Shown: in pieces, positions 63,874 through 64,000 of the stretch | How positions within the stretch are numbered: the stretch's first letter is position 1 | Layout of the letters: every line of letters begins with the position of its first letter | Source: Anaerolineae bacterium | GTDB taxonomy: Bacteria > Chloroflexota > Anaerolineae > Anaerolineales > Anaerolineaceae | NCBI GenBank assembly: GCA_013178185.1 | Contig: JABLXC010000023.1 | Span: forward strand, 80,754-144,753 | Length of the DNA: 64,000 nucleotides | Direction of reading: 5' to 3' | The notes under the pieces: model-generated | What the model saw: the letters and a program-made list of their open reading frames with translations, nothing else | Told to the model about the DNA's origin: nothing | Database searches by the model: none | Translations under genes and position numbers: made by a program

Positions 63874-64000
63874 TGTTAAGCCAAAGTAGAAATGTCCCCT
63901 TTTACCAAAGTTAAAATGTCCCCATACGAAAGGGACAGAGAAGTGGACAAACTACACACCATGAGCGAAAGAGAAATCTATCGTCTACAAATCATGACCC
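63874..64000 (+). mobile_element. IS element, right copy (ISNCY/IS1202-like), partial
   Basis: The same end as at 527-653 in reverse orientation, with the two 19-bp direct repeats at 63881-63899 and 63905-63923. It reads rightward out of the window. Confidence 0.85.
63961..64000 (+). CDS. ISNCY-type transposase, first 13 codons
   Basis: ATG at 63961 begins MSEREIYRLQIMT and the window ends at gaccc. The extra C compared with the left copy (gacca) would continue the frame into QLAEKR, so this copy may be intact. Only 40 bases are seen. Confidence 0.7.
   Translation, partial: MSEREIYRLQIMT

Noticed and set aside
1..64000. A 63-kb composite transposon bounded by two inverted IS copies.
   Set aside because: The enclosed genes are mostly core and metabolic genes with tRNAs, and the size is far above usual composite transposons. 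The two copies are better explained as independent insertions, though they could mediate inversion.
1..64000. CRISPR arrays, phage blocks, rRNA or replication origin.
   Set aside because: No regularly spaced repeats, structural phage genes, rRNA stretches or DnaA-box clusters were recognised.

Overview
The window looks like a chromosomal segment of an anaerobic or microaerobic bacterium of the phylum Chloroflexota, most likely class Anaerolineae. This is an inference from several things: a T-box-controlled leuS, Ser/Thr kinases fused to PD40 propellers, lipoproteins with Thr/Pro-rich linkers and an NBR1-Ig-like domain, a cytochrome bd set, and fermentative oxidoreductases. No rRNA is present to confirm it. 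Four tRNA genes are visible: Ala-CGC, Ala-GGC, Leu-TAA and Asp-GTC. No CRISPR array, intact prophage or replication origin was seen.

Layout. Bases 1-653 and 63874-64000 are the same IS end (ISNCY/IS1202-like) in opposite orientation, each ending exactly 15 bp upstream of the -35 box of a tRNA promoter. From 669 to 3777 come two tRNA-Ala genes, a T-box leader and leuS. From 3778 to 14402 lie a lipoprotein, an MgtC-like membrane protein, cydDC, the convergent trio tsaC-prmC-prfA, then cydAB. From 14486 to 23839 there is a ridA-like gene with cysteine-rich tails, a two-component pair collapsed by a deletion, and a tightly packed exopolysaccharide/envelope operon (GT2, sugar-phosphate transferase, CapD-like dehydratase, two FemAB proteins around a NUDIX hydrolase, a PLP desulfhydrase). 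From 23887 to 34576 are two tandem Ser/Thr kinases divergent from a Thr/Pro-rich membrane protein, psuG, a flippase-like protein, a PHP phosphoesterase, tRNA-Leu with a mobile-element gene fragment behind it, and two cell-wall peptidase-like lipoproteins.

From 34577 to 53157 a nearly gapless minus-strand block encodes, in transcript order: an Ldh2-type dehydrogenase, an IclR regulator, a complete Liv-type ABC importer, a MocR-like aminotransferase, an aspartate carbamoyltransferase, two molybdenum hydroxylases, a hydantoinase-like amidohydrolase and YqeB. The content partly recalls anaerobic purine/N-heterocycle degradation clusters. From 54006 to 60896 a second minus-strand operon encodes indolepyruvate:ferredoxin oxidoreductase, an ADP-forming acyl-CoA synthetase, a HisC-like aminotransferase and LarA. 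Both blocks start from nearly identical sigma70-type promoters (TTGAC(A/T)-N17-TATA(C/G)T), each followed 18 bp downstream by the palindrome GTTCC-N7-GGAAC. I propose these are operators of the IclR protein and tie the two operons into one regulon for 2-hydroxy acid, 2-oxo acid and amino acid oxidation.

Decay is visible at several places: a DegT-type aminotransferase pseudogene (53527-53986), an ISAs1-type transposase remnant (63444-63655), the response-regulator/histidine-kinase deletion (14911-15914), a truncated zincin gene (about 32505-32868) and a frameshifted transposase (1-566). The window ends with mtnA, a GAF/HD-GYP protein and tRNA-Asp.
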